Shown here: positions 44,155 to 52,820 of the stretch, piece by piece
Layout: every line of letters starts with the position of its first letter
How positions within the stretch are numbered: the stretch's first letter is position 1
Origin: UBA11986 sp031402435
GTDB lineage: Bacteria > Bacteroidota > Ignavibacteria > UBA10030 > UBA6906
Reading direction: 5' to 3'
Assembly (NCBI GenBank): GCA_031402435.1
Contig: JANNSJ010000027.1
Span: forward strand, 1 to 64,000
Length of the DNA: 64,000 nt
Program-made: the position numbers and the translations under genes
The notes under the pieces: generated by a model
The model's input: only the letters and a program-made list of their open reading frames with translations
What the model was told of the DNA's origin: nothing
Database searches by the model: none

Positions 44155-45318
44155 TCAATGATTTGGGTAGATTGGAGATTGAACGCTTGTTATCCTGTTG
44201 ATGTCGCAACCGAGCGTCTCCGCAACAAGAGTAGTATCGAACAGCTCCAACACGCGCTCCCTCCCTGTTTGCCCAAGTTGCTGTCTCTTCATTGTATTCG
44301 CAACGAGTTCGGAAAGGTGTTCCGAAAGAGCAACCACACTCCCTGCTTCAACAAGAACACCTGCGTTCCCGACCACCTCCGGGATTCCACCGGAGCGTGA
44401 GGCAACGACAGGAACTGCGCACGCCATTGCCTCAATCAGGATCCGGCCGAACAACTCCTTCCATTGCGGGGTCTCCAGCGAAGGTTGCACAAGAACATCC
44501 AAACGGTTGAGAAGCTGAGGCATCGCATCGTAACGAACGAGAGACTCGAAGTTGACCCGGTCAGCTATCCCAAGACTCCGGCTCCGGGCTTCAAGATGAA
44601 CGCGGTACGGGCCCTCCCCAACGACGATCAGTCGCACGTGAGCAGGCAGACTGGTCATTGCTTCAATGAGAATATGCACGCCTTTTTCCTGGGTCAAACG
44701 ACCGACATATCCGAGTGTTACGCTCGTTTGATCTCTTTTGGTTGATGCATCTGGTGTGAATATCGAACAATCAACATGATGAGGAATGTACACGGTTCTG
44801 GGGGTGTATCGTCGATACAGATATCCACATTCCTTCGGACGATGATACACAATGTCTACGCCTGCCTTTGAAGTCATCCAATCACACATCGTGTTGAGAA
44901 ACGCGAGCTTGTATGGGAAACCTATCGAAGGAAGGTCAATGTTCCTTGAGGCAAACAGGCCGACCCGAAGGGAAGAAAGCACGAACACACGTGCAGCAAG
45001 AAGTTGCAGAGTTGCATAATTTTCGGGTGCATGGACTGCAAGAACAAATGCGGGCTTCACCTTACGAATAACTTGAAACAGGCTGGTATACATCACCCGA
45101 TGATGGCGAAAGCCGAAGAGTATCCCACTTGTATGAAGATGCAACCGGCCGGTTGGTTCTGCTTCGCACACAACAGCACCGGTTGTCTCCTTCCATTGCC
45201 GGGGAACGAAGAGATGGACTTCAAGCTCCGGACGTTGGGCAAGCAGACGATACACACCCCGCCGCGAGGATTCAACCGCGAGATTGTCAATGATGAGGAC
45301 TTTCTTCCGGTCAATCAT
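44155..45318 (-). CDS. glycosyltransferase family 4
   Basis: 387 residues with a GT-B fold. The C-terminal half shows TLGYVGRLTQEKGVHILIEAM, LIVVGEGPYRVHLEARSRSLGIADRVNFESLV and the donor-binding LVQPSLETPQWKELFGRILIEAMACAVPVVASRSGGIPEVVGNAGVLVE, including the EX7E motif. It uses a nucleotide sugar; the exact linkage is unknown. The start shares one base with the stop of the upstream GT2 gene. Confidence 0.92.
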   Translation of the reverse strand: MIDRKKVLIIDNLAVESSRRGVYRLLAQRPELEVHLFVPRQWKETTGAVVCEAEPTGRLHLHTSGILFGFRHHRVMYTSLFQVIRKVKPAFVLAVHAPENYATLQLLAARVFVLSSLRVGLFASRNIDLPSIGFPYKLAFLNTMCDWMTSKAGVDIVYHRPKECGYLYRRYTPRTVYIPHHVDCSIFTPDASTKRDQTSVTLGYVGRLTQEKGVHILIEAMTSLPAHVRLIVVGEGPYRVHLEARSRSLGIADRVNFESLVRYDAMPQLLNRLDVLVQPSLETPQWKELFGRILIEAMACAVPVVASRSGGIPEVVGNAGVLVEAGSVVALSEHLSELVANTMKRQQLGQTGRERVLELFDTTLVAETLGCDINRITSVQSPIYPNH

Positions 45319-46232
45319 TACGCATATCTCTCACCAAACCGCTTGAAAATGAAGTCAATAAGGCCGGAGAGAACGGCTGTTATTCTCTTCAGTTGTCCGG
45401 TGACGGCGAAGTACAAAATGGGAACCAGGAAATACTTGAGCGAGAAATACGAAAGAAAAACAAACCAGCGCAATCCCTTCATGTGCTGACGCATGAGAAG
45501 CAGTTTGTTCCTTGTAACATAGTAATCACGAAACCACCTCCCCTTATTCGCTCGGACAGACGAAGAGGGACGGTGAGTAACAACGGCAACCGGATTGTGC
45601 CTGATTCTCCACCCATGCTTTTTTGCCCGCAAGCAGAAATCTGCATCTTCGGAATACGCGAAGAAGCGTTCATCAAAGCCTCCGACCTCGGTAAAAAGAT
45701 CAGTGCGGACGAGCATCGCGCAACCGGTCGCATGTTCCTCGTCTATAGCTTCAGCGGATGTCACATTACACTGCTTGCCGAACCCTTGATGGATCGGATC
45801 CCCGAACATATTCAGGATGCCACCATCAAACCAAATTCTATTTTCCTTGCAAGAGTCAAGGATCCGGGGTGAAACAATACCGGTCTTCTTTTCAGAGGAG
45901 AGAGTTGCTGCCAGCAGAGCAATACAGTTGGGTGCAACAACCGCATCGCTATTCAAGAAGAAGACATACTGATACTTCTTTTCGAGTGCATGGTGTATTC
46001 CCTGATTAAATCCGCAAACGACACCAAGGTTCTTCGTATTCTTTACCAAGACAATTGAAGGGAAACGATCAACAAGTGTTGTATCGGAACCATCCGTTGA
46101 ACCGTTATCTATGACCAACACAGTCACACGGACATCCTGTGAAGTAAGAACGGATTGAACACATTGCTGCGTGGTTGCACCTCCATCCCAATTGAGAATG
46201 ACACATAGAACAGTACTGCTTGACTGAGTCAT
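45318..46232 (-). CDS. glycosyltransferase family 2 (rhamnosyltransferase-like)
   Basis: 304 residues from the ATG at 46232, which overlaps the methyltransferase stop by 4 nt. The frame open to 46298 is rejected on that basis. The GT-A core shows VLCVILNWDGGATTQQCVQSV, VIDNGSTDGSD, NQGIHHALEKKYQYVFFLNSDAVVAPN (DxD-like NSD) and GGFDERFFAYSEDADFCLRAKKHGWRI. A C-terminal hydrophobic segment (FVFLSYFSLKYFLVPILYFAV) suggests inner-membrane attachment. This is typical of the GT2 subgroup adding rhamnose and similar sugars. Confidence 0.92.
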   Translation of the reverse strand: MTQSSSTVLCVILNWDGGATTQQCVQSVLTSQDVRVTVLVIDNGSTDGSDTTLVDRFPSIVLVKNTKNLGVVCGFNQGIHHALEKKYQYVFFLNSDAVVAPNCIALLAATLSSEKKTGIVSPRILDSCKENRIWFDGGILNMFGDPIHQGFGKQCNVTSAEAIDEEHATGCAMLVRTDLFTEVGGFDERFFAYSEDADFCLRAKKHGWRIRHNPVAVVTHRPSSSVRANKGRWFRDYYVTRNKLLLMRQHMKGLRWFVFLSYFSLKYFLVPILYFAVTGQLKRITAVLSGLIDFIFKRFGERYA

Positions 46233-47065
46233 ACGATCTCCGGCTTTTCCACTACTATCGGAAAGCGCAGCACAAACCAACGTAGGAAAGGCACGCATCT
46301 CAATAGAGGCAGGAATATTCGGAGAATCGACCGTATGGATCGAATGTACATCCCATTGTTCAAGTGCTTACCCATCTCTGAAAAGTCCGAGATGTGTATG
46401 ATACGCATACCCCTTGCCCTCAACAACTTGAAAGTTTCTTGACAGAGTACACAGTGTACAGCATCTGTATCGCCTGAGATATATCGATCCGGTTCGGCAA
46501 GAGCTGCAACGTCCAGATTGATATAAGGGTCGTAACGGAACGGTCTAAATTCGTTTTTCATCATGTTGAAAAAGATTTTCCAGCGAACGCTTCGAATGTA
46601 GCTAATGTCCTTATGAGCAAACTGCGGGAAATCCTTTCGGAAGATGTTATCCCAGTTCGGCCCCCATATGAGAATGCGACCTCCGGGCTTTACGATCCGC
46701 ATCATTTCTTCAAGCACAGATTCAGGTGCGGTCATATGTTCGAGGGACCAACTACATAGGACTGTATCCGCAACATTGCTCTTCAATGCAAGAGTCTTCA
46801 CGTGCGTCTGTACATACATTCCACGCTTTTTCTCTTCAGCAAGGGTCAAGCCCACGAACGAGATGTCTGCACAAACATATCCTGTTGCGTGCAAACCAAG
46901 GATCGCAGCATTGATCCCCGAACCCCCGGCCACATCCACAGTGATGCCGTTTGTATCAAAGAAACGCAGCAAGAGTTGTGGAGGAACAACAAACACTTCT
47001 TGATGTTGATCTTCAACAATCTGATGGTAGCCCCGGACACTCTTGTAGTAGTCATCAACTCGCAT
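46229..47065 (-). CDS. class I SAM-dependent methyltransferase
   Basis: 278 residues. The SAM-binding fold shows GITVDVAGGSGINAAILGLHATGYVCADISFVGL, then NVADTVLCSWSLEHMTAPESVLEEMMRIVKPGGRILIWGP (post-I acidic and motif II/III positions). The C-terminal roughly 60 residues are hydrophobic and basic. Its place among sugar transferases suggests methylation of a sugar or an acceptor cap, which is inference. Confidence 0.88.
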   Translation of the reverse strand: MRVDDYYKSVRGYHQIVEDQHQEVFVVPPQLLLRFFDTNGITVDVAGGSGINAAILGLHATGYVCADISFVGLTLAEEKKRGMYVQTHVKTLALKSNVADTVLCSWSLEHMTAPESVLEEMMRIVKPGGRILIWGPNWDNIFRKDFPQFAHKDISYIRSVRWKIFFNMMKNEFRPFRYDPYINLDVAALAEPDRYISGDTDAVHCVLCQETFKLLRARGMRIIHISDFSEMGKHLNNGMYIRSIRSILRIFLPLLRCVPFLRWFVLRFPIVVEKPEIV

Positions 47066-47090
47066 TTGGTATACCCGGCCTCATGGAATG

Positions 47091-48215
47091 TCACAACCGT
47101 CTAACATCTTCGTACACAGAAAGAACCTTCCGTGCAATTCTGTCCCAGGAAAATTCCTTTGCTTTTTCAACCCCTGCCGCGATGAGCTTCCGGCGCATAG
47201 TTTCATCTCTGCTCAATAGACCAATCGCCTCTGTCAGTTCTTCTACGGATGCCGGGTTTTCAAGGAGTAAGAGATGCTCGCGATCCGTCATCCCTTCACT
47301 TGCTCCGCATGATTTTGAGGTTATGACCGGTACTCCGGCAGCCATCGCCTCAAGAATGACGATCCCGAATGGTTCATAAAGAGATGGAATCACAAACGCA
47401 TCTGCAACCAAATACATTGTCTCGGGGGCAGGAATGTTTCCCATAAAGCTGACGTTATCCATGATTCCGAGTTCAGCAGTGCGTCTTTCGTAGGCTTGAC
47501 GATCCCCACCTCCTACCACCAGCAAACGCAATTTGCGATCGTTGAGGGCCGCGAGACTCTGAAGAAGTGTTTTGAGACCTTTCCTGCCGAATTCGTTTCC
47601 CACAAACAGAAGGACAAAATCATCAGGAGAGAAGCCGAGGCTCATCCGCTGACCGGATCTGTCAACCCGAGTTCGTAAGGCTTTAAACAGTGTGTAGTCG
47701 ACCCCGTTCGGAACCACTGTGACCTTTTCAGGGGCGACCTTGTAGAAGGTTTCAATCTGTGATTTTACGAGTTGTGAAACCGCCATGATCCGCTTTGTCG
47801 TAGGAACGGTCAGCAGAACACGTTCATCGATTAGGGAAACACGATCATACAACCCAAGACCTCGGCTCTCGAGGAACTGATCTGATTTCGAGCGCAACAA
47901 CTCCATTCCGGCACGATGACAACTTTGCGCAGTGACGATATTTGCTCCCCTCCCAACACCGAAGGTGTTGATAATGTCCACCTCACCTCCGCTAAACGGA
48001 GACCCGTTCAACGTGAAGAGCATCTTGTTCAGCGCTTTTGAGGAAGAGAGACTTGGGACATGGCACTCGGTAATTCGTCGATCGACGTCTTCAAAATGTT
48101 GGGCAGCACAACTGACTGCATGTCCCAATCCCACAAACTCAAGAGCCAGGGCTTTGACGATCCTTCCAATTCCTGTTCTATTGTCATATGATTGGGAGAC
48201 TAAGCCGATTCTCAT
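47091..48215 (-). CDS. glycosyltransferase family 4
   Basis: 374 residues, GT-B fold. The N-terminus RIGLVSQSYDNRTGIGRIVKALALEFVGLGHAVSC is a typical acceptor-domain start. The donor half has DFVLLFVGNEFGRKGLKTLLQSLAAL, LLVVGGGDRQAYERRTAELGIMDNVSFMG and FVIPSLYEPFGIVILEAMAAGVPVITSKSCGASE with the EX7E motif. It follows the flippase after 3 bases. Confidence 0.93.
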   Translation of the reverse strand: MRIGLVSQSYDNRTGIGRIVKALALEFVGLGHAVSCAAQHFEDVDRRITECHVPSLSSSKALNKMLFTLNGSPFSGGEVDIINTFGVGRGANIVTAQSCHRAGMELLRSKSDQFLESRGLGLYDRVSLIDERVLLTVPTTKRIMAVSQLVKSQIETFYKVAPEKVTVVPNGVDYTLFKALRTRVDRSGQRMSLGFSPDDFVLLFVGNEFGRKGLKTLLQSLAALNDRKLRLLVVGGGDRQAYERRTAELGIMDNVSFMGNIPAPETMYLVADAFVIPSLYEPFGIVILEAMAAGVPVITSKSCGASEGMTDREHLLLLENPASVEELTEAIGLLSRDETMRRKLIAAGVEKAKEFSWDRIARKVLSVYEDVRRL

Positions 48216-48218
48216 CGT

Positions 48219-49736
48219 TCAAACATTCCCTTTATGAGAACTGTTCTCGACAAAGTATTTCAACGGGATGGACAAGCGTTCGTTGATTCTCATTAACCAA
48301 TCCAAGTCAGGACCTGTTATCGGCTTGAGCAGGAACAAAAAGAACAGCGTACACAGTGCATAGATCAACGCTTGCACACCAACGAAGAAAAGATTGTTTG
48401 GTGGAATGAGAAAACTGCACAGAAGCGAAGCCGAGCATGTTGCCAAAGTAACTTTCAGCCAGAAGCGCCACTGCATGCGCGCAAGGGACATCCTGTACAC
48501 AGCCAATGCAGCGAGAATATTCACAGTGAGATTGCCAAATCCGCTGGCTATAACTGCGCCTGTTGCTCCAAGGGTAGGAATGAGAAGCAGATTGAGGCCA
48601 ACATTCACAACCGCTCCAGCAATACCAAGAACAACAAGCTTTGAAACCTGAGAACGGGAAAGCAGAAATTCAGCGTTCTCCGGTCCACCAAACAGCCTTC
48701 CCGCAATCCGAAAGGCGGCGATGCCCTGAATCAACCCTGCGGCGGCAAGGTACCTCGAAGAATAGATCACAAACAGCACAGACCCCGCGTTGAAGAGAAT
48801 GAATGCATAGAGCGGAATCGACAACAGTGAAGTCATTCGTATCATGAAGCCGTAGAAACGTTCCAACAATTCCGGCCCGCGTAGCGCAAGTTTAGCCGAT
48901 GTGGCAAGTGTGATACCGCCAAGCCCAATGGTCATTGAGAGCGACGCCAACTGGCTGACCGCAAAGGCAACATCATACAACGATGCTTGCGTTGTGTCAG
49001 GCAAGAGCATCGTAAGGAAAAGGACATCGCCTTGCCGGCCAAGGAAATACTCAACCCCAGTGTTCGTCCAATATATGCCGCCAAACATGATTATAGGCAA
49101 CACTGCAATCTGCTGCACGCGTCCAACGAAGTGTATCTTCGCCACGACGACATACGCCGCAAGCTGGAGTGTCGCTGTTGACAGAAACACAAGAAAAACA
49201 CTCATCGGTGTCATCTGGCCAGCTGCCATGAAGCCGATAAGCACGACCTCAAGAGATCGCGTCAGCACATTGATGACGGATGTCAGCCGGGTTTGCAGTT
49301 CCGCTGTCAACACAACAGCGAACAGGCTCACAACCGAGCGAACCCCGGTATAGGCGACCAAACACCACATGAATTCGGAGAAGAGCGGAGGAAAGAGTCC
49401 GGCAAACAAATATTGGGCAGCATACAGAGCAGTTGCAACGCTGACGATGACAACTATGCGAACGCCAAGTGCCCACCTTAGAATGTACAGAATATTTCCA
49501 GATCGGAGCTCACCGCTGAGCTGCGGGATGTGCTTGTTAAGGGAAACTTCCAATCCGAAGGAGGTGAGAACGAGAAGCAATTGCGAGACGCTGAAGAGGC
49601 CGACAAACGTCCCGTTCTCCTGAACGCCGAGTCCTCTCGCAATGAGGACAGACGTGAAATACATCAGCAGATACTCCAGAATCTTCCCTGCATGGTTCCA
49701 GAGAGCACTCTTGAATGTTGTCTGCGGCTCACTCAT
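48219..49736 (-). CDS. polysaccharide flippase (Wzx/MATE-like)
   Basis: 505 residues with about 14 hydrophobic helices. The N-terminus SALWNHAGKILEYLLMYFTSVLIARGLGVQENGTFVGLFSVSQLL is typical of O-antigen/oligosaccharide flippases that move lipid-linked glycans across the inner membrane. The presence of a flippase and the absence of an ABC-2 exporter pair suggest a Wzx-dependent route, though no Wzy polymerase is visible. It overlaps the neighbouring methyltransferase by 4 nt. Confidence 0.9.
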   Translation of the reverse strand: MSEPQTTFKSALWNHAGKILEYLLMYFTSVLIARGLGVQENGTFVGLFSVSQLLLVLTSFGLEVSLNKHIPQLSGELRSGNILYILRWALGVRIVVIVSVATALYAAQYLFAGLFPPLFSEFMWCLVAYTGVRSVVSLFAVVLTAELQTRLTSVINVLTRSLEVVLIGFMAAGQMTPMSVFLVFLSTATLQLAAYVVVAKIHFVGRVQQIAVLPIIMFGGIYWTNTGVEYFLGRQGDVLFLTMLLPDTTQASLYDVAFAVSQLASLSMTIGLGGITLATSAKLALRGPELLERFYGFMIRMTSLLSIPLYAFILFNAGSVLFVIYSSRYLAAAGLIQGIAAFRIAGRLFGGPENAEFLLSRSQVSKLVVLGIAGAVVNVGLNLLLIPTLGATGAVIASGFGNLTVNILAALAVYRMSLARMQWRFWLKVTLATCSASLLCSFLIPPNNLFFVGVQALIYALCTLFFLFLLKPITGPDLDWLMRINERLSIPLKYFVENSSHKGNV

Positions 49737-50410
49737 AACGGAAGACGCTTGCGAAGAACAACTTCAATGGAATATTCTCCATCGCTGTGCTGTAACGCAT
49801 CGTCAATTGTATGCCCTTCGTTGCAACGCTTTGCATAGATTAACTCGAACTCGCTCAGTACGCGAGGCAAGAGAGGAAGGACACCTATGGTATCGGGTTT
49901 CTCATCCCTGTCGAGAAGAAAGAATGTCTTGTGATCTTCGTTCCATCGTGATGGCAAGGCGGTCTTTTTTTCATAGAGATCACGGTCGGGAATGTAGAGA
50001 ATCAGAAATCCTCCATCCGTTACGACTCGCCACCAATGTCGCAAGGCAACAGCTGGATCCTGCATGTGTTCAAGCGTATGAGAGGAGTAAACAAAGTCAT
50101 ACGACTTGTCCTCCAGCCCAAGCAAATATTGGGCATTGCCATGCTCTGCATCCCACACATCACAACTATCAACGATTGGATCACCGCCATAACCGATGTC
50201 CATCCCTCTTCCTTTGCAATACAAATCGAAAAAGCCCTCTCGTTCACGCCGTGGTTTTGCTTTTGTAGTCTCCCCTGCTTTGTACGGACGCTTTGCCAGG
50301 AGAAAGAGAACAAGTCGTGATTTCCAGAACACAGACTTGAGTCTGATTCGAATCCATGCAGGGGCAATTCTTTTGATGAACTCAATCACAAAGGCGAGAC
50401 TCTCAGCCAA
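49733..50410 (-). CDS. class I SAM-dependent methyltransferase
   Basis: 225 residues. Motifs GRGMDIGYGGDPIVDSCDVWDAEHGNAQYLLGLEDKSYDFVYSSHTLEHMQDPAVALRHWWRVVTDGGFLILYIPDRDLYEKK fit the Methyltransf_11 type. It is the first gene of the glycan locus as transcribed, 121 bases from the divergently oriented tRNA-Ser. The substrate is unknown. Confidence 0.88.
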   Translation of the reverse strand: MAESLAFVIEFIKRIAPAWIRIRLKSVFWKSRLVLFLLAKRPYKAGETTKAKPRREREGFFDLYCKGRGMDIGYGGDPIVDSCDVWDAEHGNAQYLLGLEDKSYDFVYSSHTLEHMQDPAVALRHWWRVVTDGGFLILYIPDRDLYEKKTALPSRWNEDHKTFFLLDRDEKPDTIGVLPLLPRVLSEFELIYAKRCNEGHTIDDALQHSDGEYSIEVVLRKRLPL

Positions 50411-50472
50411 AAATGTTGCTCACACGGGCTAACAACGTGGAGAAATATACAATGATTCACACGATTATCAAA

Positions 50473-50504
50473 TTGCATTTCCTGCATGTTCTTAGTATAT
50501 TTTC
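50473..50504 (+). promoter_or_regulatory. putative promoter of tRNA-Ser(GGA), TTG-N20-TATATTTT
   Basis: TTG at 50473-50475 and TATATTTTC from 50496 are separated by 20 bases and closely match the Bacteroidota consensus TTG-N19-21-TAnnTTTG. The mature tRNA starts 28 bases after the second element. Confidence 0.6.
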
Positions 50505-50531
50505 GTCGTCAACCATTCAAATCCGACACCT

Positions 50532-50618
50532 GGAGAGGTGCAAGAGCGGTTGAATTGGCCACCCTGGAAAGGTGGTATACCGGCAACGGTATCGTGGGTT
50601 CGAATCCCACCCTCTCCG
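50532..50618 (+). tRNA. tRNA-Ser (anticodon GGA)
   Basis: 87 nt. The acceptor GGAGAGG/CCTCTCC has discriminator G. The anticodon stem CCACC/GGTGG encloses loop CTGGAAA, so the anticodon is GGA (UCC/UCU). The long variable arm is of the serine class, and the T arm is GTGGG TTCGAAT CCCAC. CCA is not encoded. The acceptor and discriminator match the CGA isoacceptor at 33035. Confidence 0.96.
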
Positions 50619-50734
50619 CAAGTTAGATCGGTATCATACGTGTTCCAGGATGTCTGGAATTACCCACAGCGTCAACAACTTCCTATCACTGTAGTCTGAT
50701 TCTTAGCGAACCTCGGATCAGACGATGAAAGACA

Positions 50735-52027
50735 ATGAGTCCGACCCCGACATTGATGTTGCGGATTCTTCTGCTTACACTCTCTTTCGCGACTCGAACA
50801 ATTTGTGGAACCGTCAACGTTATCACCGTTGATGCAACCATCAATCCCGCAACAGCCGACTTCATCCATCAGAGTATTGAGCAGGCCACCGAATCCGGAG
50901 CTGCGTGCCTCATCATCAAGCTCAACACACCCGGCGGGCTCCTCAAGTCGACACGCGTTATCGTCTCCGACCTTCTCACAGCAAAACTGCCTGTGATCGT
51001 GTACGTCTCTCCGGCCGGCGCACAGTCGGCATCGGCGGGAACATTCATCACCCTTGCAGCACACATCGCCGCGATGACTCCTGGAACGAATATCGGCGCC
51101 GCTCACCCTGTCGGTATGCAAGGTGGCGAAAAGGATTCAATTATGAACGAGAAGGCAACCAATGATGCTGCAGCCTTCATCCGTACCATTAGCGAGAAAA
51201 GGCATAGGAATGTGCAATGGGCTGAAGATGCTGTCCGAAAAAGCCTTTCCATTACCGAGACCGAAGCATTGAAGGATAGCGTCATCGACCTCATTGCAAC
51301 TTCCGTCAAGGAACTTCTTGAAACAATAGATGGACGGAGCGTTGAAGTAAATAGCTCTCAAGTGACATTGCAAACAAAGGATGCAGCAATCGTTGAGATC
51401 AAAATGGATTGGCAGCACCAATTCCTGGATATCCTGAGTGATCCTAATATCGCCTATATTTTCATGATGCTCGGTACACTTGGATTGATGTTTGAACTCT
51501 ATAATCCTGGATCAATAGCTCCCGGGGTTATTGGCGTTATCTCCATCATTCTTGCATTCTATTCACTACACACATTGCCTGTAAACTATGCCGGTTTGGC
51601 ACTCATCATCGTAGGGATCATTCTCTTCATTCTTGAAATCAAGATTGCGAGCTATGGTTTGCTTACGATTGGAGGCGTAGTTTCTCTGTTTCTTGGATCC
51701 GTTATGCTGATTCGTTCAGATTCGGCACTTGAGTTCATCCAGCTTTCATGGGGAGTTGTTATTCCGACTGTCTTATGTACGGCGGCATTCTTCCTGTTTG
51801 CAATAGGGATGGGAATTCGAGCCCAACGAATGAAGCCAATCACCGGCGTTGAAGGAATTATCGGAGAGACCGGTGAGGTCATCGTGGAATTATGTCCCGA
51901 GGGTCAGGTGCGTGTTCATGGAGAGAATTGGAAAGCTGTAAGCAATGAAGCCGTATTGCCGGCGGGCACAAAGGTTACAGTCGAGCGGGTTGACAATCTT
52001 CGACTTACCGTCCGACGGACCACTTAA
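50735..52027 (+). CDS. nfeD: NfeD-family membrane-bound serine protease
   Basis: 430 residues. A signal/anchor sequence (residues 1-25) precedes a ClpP-like protease domain (about 30-230) with CLIIKLNTPGGLLKSTRVIVSDLL and the candidate nucleophile Ser in SPAGAQSASAGTFITLAAHIAAMTPGTNIGAAHPVG. Four to five helices follow (about 235-350), then the C-terminal NfeD OB-fold domain (IGETGEVIVELCPEGQVRVHGENWKAVSNE). This long form is known to pair with stomatin/slipin proteins, and a slipin follows after 24 bases. It is thought to act in membrane-protein quality control. Confidence 0.93.
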   Translation: MSPTPTLMLRILLLTLSFATRTICGTVNVITVDATINPATADFIHQSIEQATESGAACLIIKLNTPGGLLKSTRVIVSDLLTAKLPVIVYVSPAGAQSASAGTFITLAAHIAAMTPGTNIGAAHPVGMQGGEKDSIMNEKATNDAAAFIRTISEKRHRNVQWAEDAVRKSLSITETEALKDSVIDLIATSVKELLETIDGRSVEVNSSQVTLQTKDAAIVEIKMDWQHQFLDILSDPNIAYIFMMLGTLGLMFELYNPGSIAPGVIGVISIILAFYSLHTLPVNYAGLALIIVGIILFILEIKIASYGLLTIGGVVSLFLGSVMLIRSDSALEFIQLSWGVVIPTVLCTAAFFLFAIGMGIRAQRMKPITGVEGIIGETGEVIVELCPEGQVRVHGENWKAVSNEAVLPAGTKVTVERVDNLRLTVRRTT

Positions 52028-52051
52028 CCCTCCATCTGGAAAGGATGAATT

Positions 52052-52816
52052 ATGGAAGTCTTTAGTGTGTTTCTTTTCATCGTGGTTCTCTTTGGCATCA
52101 TTATCATCTCAAATGCCATACGTATCCTCCGTGAGTACGAGCGAGGCGTCGTATTCCGGCTCGGACGCATAATAGCAGTGAAAGGGCCAGGAATCATTTT
52201 TCTCATTCCGCTCGTGGATAAGATGGTGAAGGTGAGTTTACGGACTGTGGTGCTTGATGTTCCGCCGCAAGATGTCATCACAAAAGACAACGTTTCAATA
52301 AAAGTGAACGCCGTTGTGTATTTCAGGGTTGTGCAGCCTGAGAAGTGCATTGTGGAAGTCGAGAATTTTCTCTTTGCCACATCACAGCTTTCACAAACAA
52401 CCTTGCGCAGCATCCTTGGGCAGTCCGAGTTGGATGAACTGCTCTCGGAACGTGATAGAATCAACGCCAAACTGCAGGCAATCATTGACCAACACACAGA
52501 ACCATGGGGCATCAAAGTATCCAACGTTGAAGTGAAACAGATCGACCTCCCCGTTGAGATGCAGAGGGCCATGGCGAAACAGGCCGAAGCGGAGCGTGAA
52601 CGCAGAGCAAAGATCGTTCATGCGGAAGGCGAACTTCAGGCATCCCAGAAACTGGCCGATGCAGCAAAGGTTATTGAGACTCACCCAATAGCCCTTCAGT
52701 TGCGTTACCTGCAAACCCTCACTGAGATTGCCTCGGAGAACAATTCGACCACCATCTTCCCTGTTCCGATTGATTTGATTTCCATTTTTCTTGATGCGGT
52801 GAAGAAGAAAGCGTGA
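52052..52816 (+). CDS. slipin (stomatin/SPFH-family membrane protein)
   Basis: 254 residues. One N-terminal helix (VFLFIVVLFGIIIISNAI) is followed by an SPFH domain (REYERGVVFRLGRIIAVKGPGIIFLIPLVDKMVKVSLRTVVLDVPPQDVITKDNVSIKVNAVVYFRV). A coiled-coil tail MQRAMAKQAEAERERRAKIVHAEGE completes the protein. It is the classical partner of NfeD, with which it forms membrane microdomain complexes. It is 4 bases from the DNA polymerase gene. Confidence 0.95.
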   Translation: MEVFSVFLFIVVLFGIIIISNAIRILREYERGVVFRLGRIIAVKGPGIIFLIPLVDKMVKVSLRTVVLDVPPQDVITKDNVSIKVNAVVYFRVVQPEKCIVEVENFLFATSQLSQTTLRSILGQSELDELLSERDRINAKLQAIIDQHTEPWGIKVSNVEVKQIDLPVEMQRAMAKQAEAERERRAKIVHAEGELQASQKLADAAKVIETHPIALQLRYLQTLTEIASENNSTTIFPVPIDLISIFLDAVKKKA

Positions 52817-52820
52817 TCGG

